In this document: positions 1 to 8,716 of the stretch, piece after piece
How positions within the stretch are numbered: the first letter of the stretch is position 1
How the letters are laid out: the number at the start of each line of letters is the position of its first letter
Source: Rickettsiella endosymbiont of Xylota segnis
GTDB lineage: Bacteria; Pseudomonadota; Gammaproteobacteria; Diplorickettsiales; Diplorickettsiaceae
Direction of reading: 5' to 3'
Assembly (NCBI RefSeq): GCF_964019545.1
Contig: NZ_OZ026451.1
Location: 434,001 to 498,000, forward strand
Length of the DNA: 64,000 nucleotides
Notes under the pieces: model-generated
Seen by the model: only the letters and a program-made list of their open reading frames with translations
Database searches by the model: none
What the model was told of the DNA's origin: nothing
Program-made: the position numbers and the translations under genes

Positions 1-226
1 TTTGTTATTTGGCGCATTTGCTTCTTTTCAATATTGTAAATTCATGTGGGGTTTAGGCAAAGAAGCATCCTTAAATATTTCAAATCATAGTTTTTTTAGA
101 TCTACAAGCCTTCCTGCTGCTCAAACCAGTATTAATAATGATGCTCAAGCTTCTTATGGAAGTATAGAAGGGGATCTGGAGAGTCTTTCATCTCAAGCTA
201 GTTTGAGAAGTAGGCTTCACCCTTAA
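1..226 (+). CDS. C-terminal end of an unknown, probably membrane-anchored protein (partial)
   Basis: The reading frame is open from the first complete codon at base 2 and stops at 224-226, so only the last 74 codons are visible and the gene starts outside the window. The first about 18 residues are hydrophobic and aromatic and look like the end of a transmembrane helix. The rest is a polar tail rich in Ser, Ala and Gln, probably cytoplasmic. This would fit the end of a transporter, but no family motif is visible. It overlaps the 3' end of the convergent PhzF-like gene by 29 bases. Confidence 0.5.
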   Translation, partial: LLFGAFASFQYCKFMWGLGKEASLNISNHSFFRSTSLPAAQTSINNDAQASYGSIEGDLESLSSQASLRSRLHP

Positions 227-1022
227 TTTCGATGTTTTTTTTCTTTATGGAAATATAAATTTTACTTGCTTTCTGTAAATTAGATCCTTGTTCTATAATA
301 TAATTTGATTCTAATTCTCTTTTGCTTTGACTTATCAATACGCTCAAGCCTGCAGCTGCAACACCCGTAGCAATATCTTCTTGATGGCTAAATAATGGGT
401 TAAAGCTACGACCAACAAAGCTAGAGTTTGTGTTTTCTGTATCTTTTGAGTATGCATAAATCCCATTGACACAATGATTTTTGCACCATTGAATAATTAG
501 ATCTAGTTTGGGTAGTAGGTCAAATAAAATTTCTCTATTAATAATAGGGATTAATAATTTTGGGCTTCCTATCGATGCGATTGCGCAAGGTAAATTTTTA
601 TCTAGATAAACTTGGTCTATATCCAAAAGTTTACTTATGAGTGAAAAATCTATATTTGTTGTTAATATTTTCCCATGATTGGGTATCGACATTGATATTA
701 GATTGTTAGCATATCTAACGTTAATCTTATGGCGATCTTGGTAAGATTGTATATTAATTGGTTTCGGGCTATTTGACTTAAATAAATAAAATGCTGCTGC
801 AAGAGTGCCATGACAGCATAGAGGAAGTTCACCTTTTGTAGCGAAATAACGAATAATATATCGATTTTTATTCCGAATGATGTAGACAGTTTCAGGAAAA
901 TTAAAATGTGTTGCCATAATCTGCATTTTTTCGACACTGAGATTATTGGCATTATCTACTATGACACAGGGGTTTCCGCCCTGATTATTTATTGAGAATA
1001 CATTAATAGTATTAACATCCAT
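198..1022 (-). CDS. PhzF-family isomerase/epimerase-like protein
   Basis: The 274-residue product has the layout of the PhzF (phenazine biosynthesis-like) family, which shares the diaminopimelate epimerase fold. Near the N terminus is a GGNPCVIV segment. The stretch FNFPETVYI carries the Glu expected as the general acid/base of PhzF. RYFATKGELPLCCHGTLAAA matches the family's substrate-loop signature. EDIATGVAAAG near the C terminus matches the usual EDPxTGSA segment. PhzF proper isomerises trans-2,3-dihydro-3-hydroxyanthranilate, but most members act on unknown substrates, and no phenazine genes are nearby, so no substrate is assigned. It is probably transcribed alone. A decayed relative lies at 27783-28030. 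Confidence 0.8.
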   Translation of the reverse strand: MDVNTINVFSINNQGGNPCVIVDNANNLSVEKMQIMATHFNFPETVYIIRNKNRYIIRYFATKGELPLCCHGTLAAAFYLFKSNSPKPINIQSYQDRHKINVRYANNLISMSIPNHGKILTTNIDFSLISKLLDIDQVYLDKNLPCAIASIGSPKLLIPIINREILFDLLPKLDLIIQWCKNHCVNGIYAYSKDTENTNSSFVGRSFNPLFSHQEDIATGVAAAGLSVLISQSKRELESNYIIEQGSNLQKASKIYISIKKKNIEIKGEAYFSN

Positions 1023-1320
1023 GAAATTAGTTGCTTCCTTTCATCGCCAATAAAGTCTTTTAACTTTAGTTATTTCTAAAACGATCCAAGTGTTTTATTT
1101 ACTTTGAATTAGTGTTCTATAAAAATTGCAAAGAAAAATTATTGAATAAAAGTATTAGCATTAATATTACCTTATATTATCTTTTATTTCTATAACTCCT
1201 TTTTTAATTAATAAGAGTCGGCGCACTAAACTAAAATACAATTTTTATAAGGCAAAATTAGATGTTGGGATATCCATGTCATGTTGATGATAAGCGGCTA
1301 ATACTTTTTGATGATTTCCT

Positions 1321-1566
1321 TTAAAAAGAGTGCTTATAAGGTGGCAATGCTAGCATGACATTTTTTTCTTGCTTTAAGTTATTATTAGCGGACAATATAT
1401 TATTAATCAGTGAAATGAAGTCTGAAATAATTGGACTTTCTAATAGATTTTCTTTTTCAAGATCTTTTTTAAACTGCTTTAATGTTTCATTTAATATCTC
1501 TTTTGTTAAAATCGTTGGAAAAATAAAATATTCATTGGTAATTTTGTTTAAAGATTCGATGTATAG
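1321..1566 (-). pseudogene. Out-of-frame tail of a decayed hypothetical gene
   Basis: Downstream of the small ORF ending at 1532, a shifted minus-strand frame stays open from just after a stop near 1566 to a TAA at 1321-1323. It translates into a Lys/Glu/Leu-rich, helix-prone sequence of about 80 residues (for example LTKEILNETLKQFKKDL). It has no start codon of its own, and its composition matches the upstream ORF. It is therefore best read as the continuation of that gene after a frameshift. The opposite-strand ORF over the same bases (1355-1570) is taken as a shadow. No family recognised. Confidence 0.35.
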
Positions 1567-1786
1567 TTAAATTTTTCTGTATTGAAAAAAGAAGTATGTT
1601 TTGAGAAAGTTCTTTAGTCAGATCATCAAGATTTATAACAAATTTGACTATTTGCGTATATTCTTTAATCGTATTCCCAAATAGGGTTGCTTCAAAATTA
1701 ATTTTATATTCATCCTCAAACTCACTGATTAAGAAAGATTTACCTATGGTTTTAAAAGTTTTCAAGTATTTTAAAAATTCGAGCAT
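1532..1786 (-). CDS. Hypothetical protein, probably a fragment
   Basis: An 84-residue ORF whose ATG lies 16 bases inside the end of the upstream ORF 1771-1968, so the two could be translationally coupled or be one gene split by a frameshift. The sequence is rich in Phe, Lys, Ile and Glu (for example FLISEFEDEYKINFEATLF). It shows no motif, signal peptide or transmembrane helix. The following frame (1321-1566) looks like lost C-terminal coding sequence. Function unknown. Confidence 0.35.
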   Translation of the reverse strand: MLEFLKYLKTFKTIGKSFLISEFEDEYKINFEATLFGNTIKEYTQIVKFVINLDDLTKELSQNILLFSIQKNLTIHRIFKQNYQ

Positions 1787-1968
1787 GTCTTTTCGCGCTT
1801 GAGCCTTTGACGATATTCCGCAAAAGCTGGGATTTGTTCAGCTGCCTCTTGTAGTTGCTTTTTTCTGGTAATAATAAACTCCGACACTATCGTAATAGCG
1901 TAGAGATTGGTGATGTAATTTTGCGTAAAAAATTCAATAAGTTCGTCAGGCAATGAAATAATACGCAA
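1771..1968 (-). CDS. Small hypothetical protein
   Basis: A 65-residue ORF starting at an ATG. It begins with a segment of mixed acidic and aromatic residues (LPDELIEFFTQNYITNLYA), passes through a moderately hydrophobic stretch, and ends with a basic helix-like tail (EYRQRLKREK). It overlaps the next minus-strand ORF by 16 bases. A small two-gene operon is possible. Because the downstream region is clearly frame-broken, a single decayed gene covering 1321-1968 is at least as likely. No homologue recognised. Confidence 0.3.
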   Translation of the reverse strand: MRIISLPDELIEFFTQNYITNLYAITIVSEFIITRKKQLQEAAEQIPAFAEYRQRLKREKTCSNF

Positions 1969-2185
1969 AATGCTGCGTGTGAAAAATTAGTGGTTTTTTT
2001 ATTTTTTTGAGAAAACTTTTGAGGAATACGTGGCATATAATAGTTTTTTATACTTTTTTGAATTTTAGCTAAACTTTATTAGCAGAACTTTAAATTGTCG
2101 ATATAATTTCTTTTTTAAATAAAAGAAGCGAATGTAAATTAATAATTTATATGATAAATTAGGCTTGATTTAGATAAATACTTAA

Positions 2186-3154
2186 TCAATAAGTGCGTGC
2201 GCAGGCAAATTTTGCTAATCGCGCCAATGCTTGACGGTATTCAGAATCAGGAATGCTATCTAAGTGCAGCAACGCTTGCTGGATATGATTCTCTGCAAGA
2301 TTGCGCGTATAATCGATAGCCAGTGTAGATTTCAGAATGGCTATAATGGCAGTTAAATGTTCTAAATTACCTTGTGCGATGGCATCGCGTATTAACTGTG
2401 CTTGCTCTGCATCAGCATGTTGTAAAGCATAGATTAAAGGTAATGTTGGTTTACCTTCGGCCAGGTCGTCACCGAGACTTTTGCCAAGTTGTAGACTGGC
2501 TCCGGAATAATCGAGTGCGTCATCAGTTAATTGAAAGGCAATACCTAGATGTGTCCCATAATGGGCCATCGCTAAAATTTCAGGTTCAGAGCGTTTTGTT
2601 AAAATAGCAGGTTGTTCTGCGGCAATAGAAAAGAGTACGCCTGTTTTACCTTGGATAATCTTTAAGCAATATTCTTCATTAACATGGGTATTGTGACAAC
2701 TAAGTAATTGTAAAATTTCTGCTTGGGATAGTGTGTTGGTAGCATCAGCGAGTGATGTGAGGACACGCGAATTGTTGATTTGACTGATCAATTGAAAGGC
2801 GCGTGAATAAAGAAAATCGCCGACTAAAACGCTGGCTGGATTACCCCATAAACTATTCGCTGTTTTTTTACCGCGACGTAACTCAGATCCATCAATCACA
2901 TCATCATGCAATAAGGTAGCGGTGTGAATGAGCTCTAGGCTGGCGGCTAGCTGAATATGGCCTTCTCCCTGGTAGCCAAATGCTTTAGCACTGAGCAGGG
3001 CAATTAAAGGACGTAAACGTTTACCACCACTCTCAATAAGATGCTTCGCCAATTCTGGGATCAATGGGATTTCAGAATAAAGGCAAGTATCGATTAGGAC
3101 ATCTACTTGGTAAAGCTCATTCTTGACCAAGGCTGTAATGGGCGCTAAATCCAT
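2186..3154 (-). CDS. ispB: Octaprenyl diphosphate synthase
   Basis: A 322-residue trans-prenyl diphosphate synthase, close to the 323 residues of E. coli IspB. It makes the long isoprenoid tail of ubiquinone by repeated condensation of isopentenyl diphosphate. The first aspartate-rich motif is LLHDDVIDGSELRRGK and the second is FQLTDDALDY; these bind the Mg2+-diphosphates. The GGKRLRP segment near residue 43 is also typical. It is divergent from rpsF, with about 195 bases between the two starts. Assignment to octaprenyl rather than another chain length rests on overall resemblance and on the ubiquinone genes ubiH and ubiI elsewhere in the window. Confidence 0.93.
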   Translation of the reverse strand: MDLAPITALVKNELYQVDVLIDTCLYSEIPLIPELAKHLIESGGKRLRPLIALLSAKAFGYQGEGHIQLAASLELIHTATLLHDDVIDGSELRRGKKTANSLWGNPASVLVGDFLYSRAFQLISQINNSRVLTSLADATNTLSQAEILQLLSCHNTHVNEEYCLKIIQGKTGVLFSIAAEQPAILTKRSEPEILAMAHYGTHLGIAFQLTDDALDYSGASLQLGKSLGDDLAEGKPTLPLIYALQHADAEQAQLIRDAIAQGNLEHLTAIIAILKSTLAIDYTRNLAENHIQQALLHLDSIPDSEYRQALARLAKFACARTY

Positions 3155-3231
3155 AGGTTTGATTAGATAATGATTTATTTAAAGCCGAATGCTAGGCGGC
3201 GTGGAAAGGCCTGTCAAGCGGCAGGGATTTA

Positions 3232-3260
3232 TTGCATCTTGAGAGGCTCGACCGTATAAT
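3232..3260 (+). promoter_or_regulatory. Predicted sigma-70 promoter of the rpsF operon
   Basis: A perfect -10 hexamer TATAAT lies at 3255-3260. A weak -35 candidate, TTGCAT, is at 3232-3237, giving a 17-base spacer. Transcription would begin near 3267 and leave a leader of about 80 bases before rpsF. Confidence 0.55.
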
Positions 3261-3266
3261 AGGCCC

Positions 3267-3349
3267 GCTTTTAAGGGTAGTCCTGGAGCATCGACTAAGT
3301 ACACTCGCTCTACCACGTTGGTTGGGGAGCTTTAACCGAGAGATATGAT
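3267..3349 (+). promoter_or_regulatory. rpsF leader, possible S6:S18 autoregulatory element
   Basis: The transcribed leader before rpsF contains a short hairpin candidate (GGTT paired with AACC, about 3319-3340) followed directly by CCGAGAG. Many bacteria carry an S6:S18-binding RNA with a conserved CCG next to a hairpin in this position, through which the two ribosomal proteins repress their own operon. The match here is by position and a short motif only; no full structure was folded. Confidence 0.3.
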
Positions 3350-3736
3350 ATGCGTCATTATGAAATCGTGCTTTTAATTCATCCTGATCAAAGTGATCAG
3401 GTTTCTGCTATGGTTCAGCGTTATACGGCTATCGTGAAAAACAGTGGTGGACAGGTTCACCGTCTTGAAGATTGGGGCCGTAGACAGCTTTCCTATCCTA
3501 TTAATAAGCTTCTCAAAGCACATTATATTCTAATGAATATTGAGTCCGGAAAAGAAGCGATGGCTGAACTCAGCGATAATTTTCGCTTTAATGATGCTGT
3601 GTTACGTCAACTTACTATAAAAGTAGATCGAGCAATTACTGAAATGTCTCCTTTAGCAAAAGCAAAAGAGATGCAAGGTCAAGAAAATAGACGTGAGTAT
3701 TTTAGAGAAACTGAAGTGGAAGGAAGATCAGTTTAA
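3350..3736 (+). CDS. rpsF: 30S ribosomal protein S6
   Basis: A 128-residue protein with the S6 start [18 protein letters not shown] and the [16 protein letters not shown] segment, which in this family contacts S18 and the central domain of 16S rRNA. Length is close to the E. coli protein. The C-terminal tail is charged and variable, as usual. It heads the rpsF-rpsR-membrane protein-rplI cluster, with rpsR 50 bases downstream. Confidence 0.97.
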   Translation: MRHYEIVLLIHPDQSDQVSAMVQRYTAIVKNSGGQVHRLEDWGRRQLSYPINKLLKAHYILMNIESGKEAMAELSDNFRFNDAVLRQLTIKVDRAITEMSPLAKAKEMQGQENRREYFRETEVEGRSV

Positions 3737-3786
3737 CTTACCTTGTATGTTGCAAGCTTTTTTAATTATTAGAATGAGTAGATTTT

Positions 3787-4023
3787 ATGAACAATTACCA
3801 AAATAGACGCCGCAAGCATTGCCGAATTTCTGCCGAAGGTACAGAGGTCGATTATAAAGATATCCCACTTTTAAAAAATCATCTGACGGAGACAGCTAAA
3901 ATAGTTCCCAGTCGTACGACAGGAACCTCAGCGTCTGTTCAGCGTAAGATAACGCAGGCGATTAAGCGCGCACGTTTTTTAGGTTTACTTCCTTATTGTG
4001 ATAAACATCAAAACATGGGTTAA
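3787..4023 (+). CDS. rpsR: 30S ribosomal protein S18
   Basis: A 78-residue basic protein. The C-terminal half carries the S18 signature: [20 protein letters not shown] followed by [14 protein letters not shown]. It binds the 30S platform as a pair with S6. The N-terminal part ([13 protein letters not shown]) is slightly longer than in E. coli. It sits in the standard position between rpsF and the genes leading to rplI. Confidence 0.97.
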   Translation: MNNYQNRRRKHCRISAEGTEVDYKDIPLLKNHLTETAKIVPSRTTGTSASVQRKITQAIKRARFLGLLPYCDKHQNMG

Positions 4024-4042
4024 TGTTTTGAGGTAAACTAAA

Positions 4043-4924
4043 GTGATGGGAATGCTGCATCGTTTTGCAAGCTATGTCATGCGTGGCCGCCGCCAGGCAG
4101 TCATCGTAGGATTATTATTTACTATTCTTCCTTTATTTGGTTGGGTTAGTAATGTAATCGTTTCTTTGGTTACCTTACGTAAAGGTGCTAAAGAAGGGGC
4201 TATCGTATTATTGTGGATTATTTTACCGGCGGTGGTTGTTGCGAGTTTAGGTAATCGTTTAATTATTTTGTACGGAATTATTGGCGGCAGTTTATTTACG
4301 TATGTGTTAGCTTTAGTGTTACGCCAAACACAGAGTTGGAAAGCGGTATTAACAGCAAGTCTGTTGCTAGGTTTATTAGCTGTGCTACTGGCGCATGCTT
4401 GGATACCCAATATCACTGAAGTATGGGTAAATCAGTTTGGTCATTATGCACTAATGGTTAAAAATCAATTTAATGTGGTGGTTGATACAGCACGTCTACA
4501 ATTTTTTGCCAAGTTTGCTACGGGTTTTCAAGTGGCATTTATTACCTTGTCGGGGCTTATTAATTTAATACTTGCACGAGGGTTCCAGTCAATGCTATAC
4601 AATCCGGGTCAACTTCGTCCAGAGTTAAAAACTGTTCGACTTAGCCTATGGGAAGTATTGATTCTTCTATTGATAGGACTATTGAGTTTTCTGGGTATAG
4701 TCATGGCGCAAGATGCTATATCTGTGGTGGGATTAATTTTTATATTGGCAGGTTTGAGTGTTGTGCATGCGTTGGCAGATTTAAGAAACGTGGCTAATAA
4801 ATGGATTTTTTTATTTTATGTATTATTGGTCGTTTTTTTTCCTTATGTAGCTGCTGCGTTGGTAATATTTGCAGTCATCGATAGTATGTTTAATTTACGC
4901 TATCGATTAAAAAGAAATACTTAA
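4043..4924 (+). CDS. DUF2232/YybS-like multi-pass inner membrane protein
   Basis: A 293-residue, very hydrophobic protein with roughly eight predicted membrane helices. A short basic N-terminal segment (FASYVMRGRRQAV) suggests a cytoplasmic N terminus. It lies between rpsR and rplI, where gammaproteobacteria often carry a DUF2232-type protein of unknown function. The frame opens with GTG-ATG (4043 or 4046), and a GAGGT Shine-Dalgarno sequence at about 4030-4034 suits either. It is probably cotranscribed with the ribosomal genes. The family call rests on position and topology, so the function stays open. Confidence 0.65.
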   Translation: MMGMLHRFASYVMRGRRQAVIVGLLFTILPLFGWVSNVIVSLVTLRKGAKEGAIVLLWIILPAVVVASLGNRLIILYGIIGGSLFTYVLALVLRQTQSWKAVLTASLLLGLLAVLLAHAWIPNITEVWVNQFGHYALMVKNQFNVVVDTARLQFFAKFATGFQVAFITLSGLINLILARGFQSMLYNPGQLRPELKTVRLSLWEVLILLLIGLLSFLGIVMAQDAISVVGLIFILAGLSVVHALADLRNVANKWIFLFYVLLVVFFPYVAAALVIFAVIDSMFNLRYRLKRNT

Positions 4925-5033
4925 TAAAGCTAGGAGAAAAAACTAGCGTAGGAAAAACTTAGAACGAAGATTTAAACTGAGTTCTAGAGTGTTTGATAAA
5001 ATGTTAACAAGTGAATTTTGAGGTTTATTTTTC

Positions 5034-5486
5034 ATGGCAAAAGTAATTTTATTAGAAAATATACATTCTTTAGGTAAAGTAGGAACCGTGGTTACGGTAA
5101 AGGATGGTTTTTATCGAAATCATTTAGATCCTACTGGAAAAGCAGCCCCAGCTACTCCGGAAAATATTGCTATATTTGAAAAAAAACGCGTCGAATTTGA
5201 AAAAATTGAACAAGAAAAATTACAAACCGCGGAAACACGTGCAAAAGCTATTAATGATTTAATATTAACCATACCCGTTAAATCAGCAGAAGAAGGTCGT
5301 TTATATGGTTCCATTGGTGTGTCTGAATTAGTTCGTGCAGCTGATGCCGCGGGTGTCACACTTGAAAAGAGTGAGATTCACTTACCTAATGGCCCTTTAC
5401 GTCAATTGGGCGAACATGAAGTATCTGTACAATTACACAGTGATGTTACTGCTGTGCTGAAGGTAAATATTGTTGCAGAAGAATAA
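5034..5486 (+). CDS. rplI: 50S ribosomal protein L9
   Basis: A 150-residue protein with the L9 N-terminal rRNA-binding domain (VILLENIHSLGKVGTVVTVKDGF), a long charged connecting helix around residues 45-75, and a C-terminal domain containing GRLYGSIGVSEL. Length equals the family norm. One detail differs from the usual sequence: RNHLDPTGKA stands where most L9 proteins have RNYLIPxGKA. It lies about 110 bases after the DUF2232-like gene and 180 bases before dnaB. Confidence 0.97.
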   Translation: MAKVILLENIHSLGKVGTVVTVKDGFYRNHLDPTGKAAPATPENIAIFEKKRVEFEKIEQEKLQTAETRAKAINDLILTIPVKSAEEGRLYGSIGVSELVRAADAAGVTLEKSEIHLPNGPLRQLGEHEVSVQLHSDVTAVLKVNIVAEE

Positions 5487-5666
5487 TTATTTATTTTAAC
5501 ATATTGTTTTGTTATTGATTATCGCTGGCTAATATAACAAGGATGTTGTATTTTGAGTGTTAAGTCCTATTATCTATAGGAATAAATAAGCGCTTTAATG
5601 ATTTCTGTAAAATACAAACTAACACGAGAATGTTTTTGTTAGTTTATGGTTTAGGCAATTCTTGCT

Positions 5667-7031
5667 ATGCAAAAAACCGATCATCTTAAATTACCTCCAC
5701 ATTCACTTGAAGCCGAACAATCCGTTTTAGGTGGTTTGATGCTGGATAATCAAGCATGGGATAGGGTTGCGGATAAATTAAAAGAAAAGGATTTTTATCT
5801 CTTATCACATCGTATCTTATTTCGTACTATCGTCAGTTTTGCCAATCATGCTAAACCTTTTGATGTTGTTACGCTCACTGATGCTTTAAAAAGCACGAAT
5901 GAATTAATTGAAATTGGTGGTGATCTTTATTTATTTGAATTGGTGCGTAATACACCGAGTGCTGCCAATATCGCCGCTTACGCTGATATTGTACGCGAAC
6001 GCTCAGTTTTGCGGCAATTGATAGGTATTGCTTCTGAAATTACTGAAAATGCTTTCATGCCAGAAGGTCGTTCGATTACTGAACTGGTGGATGAAGCTGA
6101 GCGGAAAGTATTTCAGATATCTGATCAAGGGGCACGTGGTAGTGGACCACTTAGAATTAGCGACTTTTTGGCGAAAGCTGTCGATAGAATCGATATCTTG
6201 TTTCATTCCGATCAAGTTATTACCGGGCTTTCAACAGCTTATAAAGATTTAGACGAAATGACCTCAGGTTTACAACCGGCTGATCTTGTGATAGTTGCTG
6301 GTCGGCCTTCCATGGGGAAAACTACCTTCGCCATGAATATTGCTGAACATGCTGCAATACAAGGTGACAAACCGGTATTGATTTTTAGTATGGAAATGCC
6401 AGGTCAAGCATTAGCGATGCGCATGATGTCGTCCTTAGGACGCATTGATCAGCATAAAATTCGTACAGGGAAATTAAGTGACGAAGATTGGCCACGAGTT
6501 ACTTCTGCAGTTAGCATGTTATCTGAAGCAAAAATGTTTATTGACGATACGCCGGCGTTAAGCCCTGGAGAAGTACGCGCGCGAGCGCGCAGGGTAGCGA
6601 AAGAGCAAGGTACATTAGGTTTAATTGTTATCGATTATATACAATTAATGCAAGTACCCGGCTCTAAGGAAAATCGTACGACAGAAATATCTGAAATTTC
6701 ACGTGGATTAAAAGCTTTAGCTAAAGAACTCGATGTTCCTATCATCGCATTGTCACAATTAAACCGTAGTTTGGAACAACGTGCCGATAAAAGACCCGTC
6801 ATGTCGGATTTACGGGATTCGGGAGCGATTGAACAAGATGCAGATTTGATTGTTTTTATTTATCGTGACGAAGTTTACAATGAAGGTAGTCCGGATAAAG
6901 GGAGTGCAGAAATTATTATTGCGAAACAACGTAATGGACCTACCGGTAAAGTAAGACTGACCTTCTTAGGAAAATATACGCGTTTTGAGAATTTTGCTCC
7001 ACAACGTTATCATGCTGAGAATTATGCATGA
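5667..7031 (+). CDS. dnaB: Replicative DNA helicase DnaB
   Basis: A 454-residue hexameric 5'-3' helicase that unwinds DNA at the replication fork and recruits primase. The N-terminal collar domain begins near residue 8 (PPHSLEAEQSVLGGLM). The RecA-like C-terminal domain has Walker A at about residues 211-219 (GRPSMGKTT), Walker B near VIDYIQLM, and the LSQLNRSLEQR / DLRDSGAIEQDAD motifs. There is no intein, although dnaB is a frequent intein site. The stop overlaps the alr start by four bases (ATGA), indicating a translationally coupled pair. Confidence 0.97.
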   Translation: MQKTDHLKLPPHSLEAEQSVLGGLMLDNQAWDRVADKLKEKDFYLLSHRILFRTIVSFANHAKPFDVVTLTDALKSTNELIEIGGDLYLFELVRNTPSAANIAAYADIVRERSVLRQLIGIASEITENAFMPEGRSITELVDEAERKVFQISDQGARGSGPLRISDFLAKAVDRIDILFHSDQVITGLSTAYKDLDEMTSGLQPADLVIVAGRPSMGKTTFAMNIAEHAAIQGDKPVLIFSMEMPGQALAMRMMSSLGRIDQHKIRTGKLSDEDWPRVTSAVSMLSEAKMFIDDTPALSPGEVRARARRVAKEQGTLGLIVIDYIQLMQVPGSKENRTTEISEISRGLKALAKELDVPIIALSQLNRSLEQRADKRPVMSDLRDSGAIEQDADLIVFIYRDEVYNEGSPDKGSAEIIIAKQRNGPTGKVRLTFLGKYTRFENFAPQRYHAENYA

Positions 7032-8125
7032 GTAGACCGTTTACTGTAGAACTTGATTTAGCTGCGCTACGTCATAATGTTAAACGTGTACGTGATATTG
7101 CTGCCCGATCCAAAATATTGGCCATGGTTAAGGCAAATGCTTATGGACATGGTTTAATTTCTATCGCAAAGGCATTAACCGATGTCGAAGGATTTGGAGT
7201 TTCATGTTCAGAAGAAGCTTTGTATTTACGTCAGGCAGGATTAAAACAACGGATAGTTTTAATGGAAGGTTTATTTTCCAAAGATGAAATTCCTTTATTA
7301 AAGGATTATGAACTCGACACGGTTATCCATGATCGTAATCAATTAAATTTATTAACTGAGCATCCGTTACCGCATCGTATTAATGTATGGTTGAAAATAA
7401 ATACCGGAATGAATCGTTTGGGTTTTTCGCCGAATGATTTTACGGCGATTTTGCAAAAATTAGATTACTGTCCTTGGATTAATATCATGTGTGTTATGAC
7501 ACATTTTTCCAGTGCGGATAAATCAGAAGATATAACGACTCAGTGTCAGATAAAACTATTTGAACAAACTATCAAAAAGTATAGCTTTCCAACTAGTTTA
7601 GCTAATTCTGCTGCGATTTTAGCTTATTCTAAAGTCCATGGCGATTGGGTACGCCCGGGATTAATGTTATATGGTGTTTCACCTTTTGCAGACTCTTCAG
7701 GCGCACAGCATTCGCTAAAGCCGGTAATGACTTTAAAATCTGAAATTATTTCTATTCAGCAATTGGAATCTGGGGATAGAGTAGGGTATGGAGGAACGTG
7801 GATAGCGCCTAAAGCACTGCGTGTTGGTATTGTGGCAATAGGATATGGAGATGGTTATCCGCATCGAGCTGAAAGTGGCACACCTATTTTAGTGAATAAC
7901 AAGCTCAGTGAATTGATAGGACGAGTTTCTATGGATATGTTAGCAGTCAATTTGTCGAACCAGCTGGATGCTAAGATGGGCGACCCGGTTGTGTTATGGG
8001 GAACCGGTCTTCCTATCGAGCAAGTAGCAGAAAGTACGTCATCCTTTCGTTTTGAATTATTATGTGGCATTAATCGAGGACAGTTAGTCCGTACGCGCAT
8101 TGAGGAAATAAATGATGCAAAATAA
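7028..8125 (+). CDS. alr: Alanine racemase
   Basis: A 365-residue fold-type III PLP enzyme that interconverts L- and D-alanine for peptidoglycan. The PLP-binding lysine is Lys35 in the MVKANAYGHG motif. The second catalytic base, Tyr, lies in GDRVGYGGTW around residue 255. GRVSMDMLAV is also a family signature. Its start overlaps the end of dnaB, an arrangement common in gammaproteobacteria. The end overlaps the next lipoprotein gene by 14 bases. Confidence 0.96.
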   Translation: MSRPFTVELDLAALRHNVKRVRDIAARSKILAMVKANAYGHGLISIAKALTDVEGFGVSCSEEALYLRQAGLKQRIVLMEGLFSKDEIPLLKDYELDTVIHDRNQLNLLTEHPLPHRINVWLKINTGMNRLGFSPNDFTAILQKLDYCPWINIMCVMTHFSSADKSEDITTQCQIKLFEQTIKKYSFPTSLANSAAILAYSKVHGDWVRPGLMLYGVSPFADSSGAQHSLKPVMTLKSEIISIQQLESGDRVGYGGTWIAPKALRVGIVAIGYGDGYPHRAESGTPILVNNKLSELIGRVSMDMLAVNLSNQLDAKMGDPVVLWGTGLPIEQVAESTSSFRFELLCGINRGQLVRTRIEEINDAK

Positions 8126-8522
8126 AATGATTAAGTGTTTATTCATTTGGATGTGTATTTTAAATTTAAGCGCTTGTGCGAGCCATCATTTTCAAACACC
8201 TCAAACACACATAGAACCACAGGCAGATATTAATCAGGATATTTTCATTGATCCTTCAATTACTCATTTTATGGGGAATGCCGATCATGTTAAGTTGCAA
8301 AATTTAGTGGCAACTGCGCAAGCTAAAGAATTTATTAGTTGGAGCAGCGATACTACCGGCACTCGCTTTGTATTTACTAGTAAAGAAATTTTTGTTAATC
8401 CTGAAGGACAAGGCTGCAGAGACTACGAAATAAAATTAATTCGTGGTTTCTTTGAGCATCCATCTTTTAATTACACAGCTTGTCGAAATAATCAGGGAGT
8501 GTGGCAAGTTATCAGTCATTAA
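8112..8522 (+). CDS. Small lipoprotein with surface-antigen-like C-terminal domain
   Basis: A 136-residue protein with a signal peptide ending in a lipobox (LSAC, Cys near residue 22), so it is probably lipid-anchored in the envelope. The C-terminal half contains the pattern GQGCRDYEI ... TACRNNQGVWQVIS, which resembles the end of the 17-kDa / Lpp0805-type surface antigens. There, two conserved Cys flank a beta-rich domain and the protein ends in W-x-I/V. It is coupled to alr by a 14-base overlap. No enzymatic role is suggested. Confidence 0.65.
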   Translation: MMQNKMIKCLFIWMCILNLSACASHHFQTPQTHIEPQADINQDIFIDPSITHFMGNADHVKLQNLVATAQAKEFISWSSDTTGTRFVFTSKEIFVNPEGQGCRDYEIKLIRGFFEHPSFNYTACRNNQGVWQVISH

Positions 8523-8524
8523 TA

Positions 8525-8669
8525 AAGGTGTGTTGACAATTGCACGATGATGGCTAAAAAGAGTTGCTTTTCTGCGTTTCGTTATTCACATACTCTATGT
8601 ATGTTCCGTTACGATACTCAAAAAGCAAGTTTTTTTTCGCTCATCCTAGCACAATTGTCAATACACCTT
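8525..8669. repeat. Long palindromic intergenic element (MITE-like)
   Basis: The ends are inverted copies: 8525-8542 against 8652-8669 match at 17 of 18 positions (AAGGTGTRTTGACAATTG). Complementarity continues inward with interruptions to a centre where CATAC and GTATG flank TCTAT. The whole 145-base element could fold into one long hairpin. It has no ORF. It sits 3 bases after the lipoprotein gene and just before dacB, so it may end the alr operon or carry dacB transcription signals. Confidence 0.7.
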
Positions 8670-8716
8670 ATACTCTTCGCAGTTGAGTTTTTCTGCTCAA
8701 TAAACGTGAATTCTAT

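Noticed and set aside
1355..1570. Plus-strand ORF of 71 residues
   Set aside because: Antisense to a coding-like minus-strand frame; Phe/Ser/Leu-rich composition typical of a shadow.
4072..4416. Minus-strand ORF of 114 residues
   Set aside because: Antisense of the membrane protein between rpsR and rplI; no family features.
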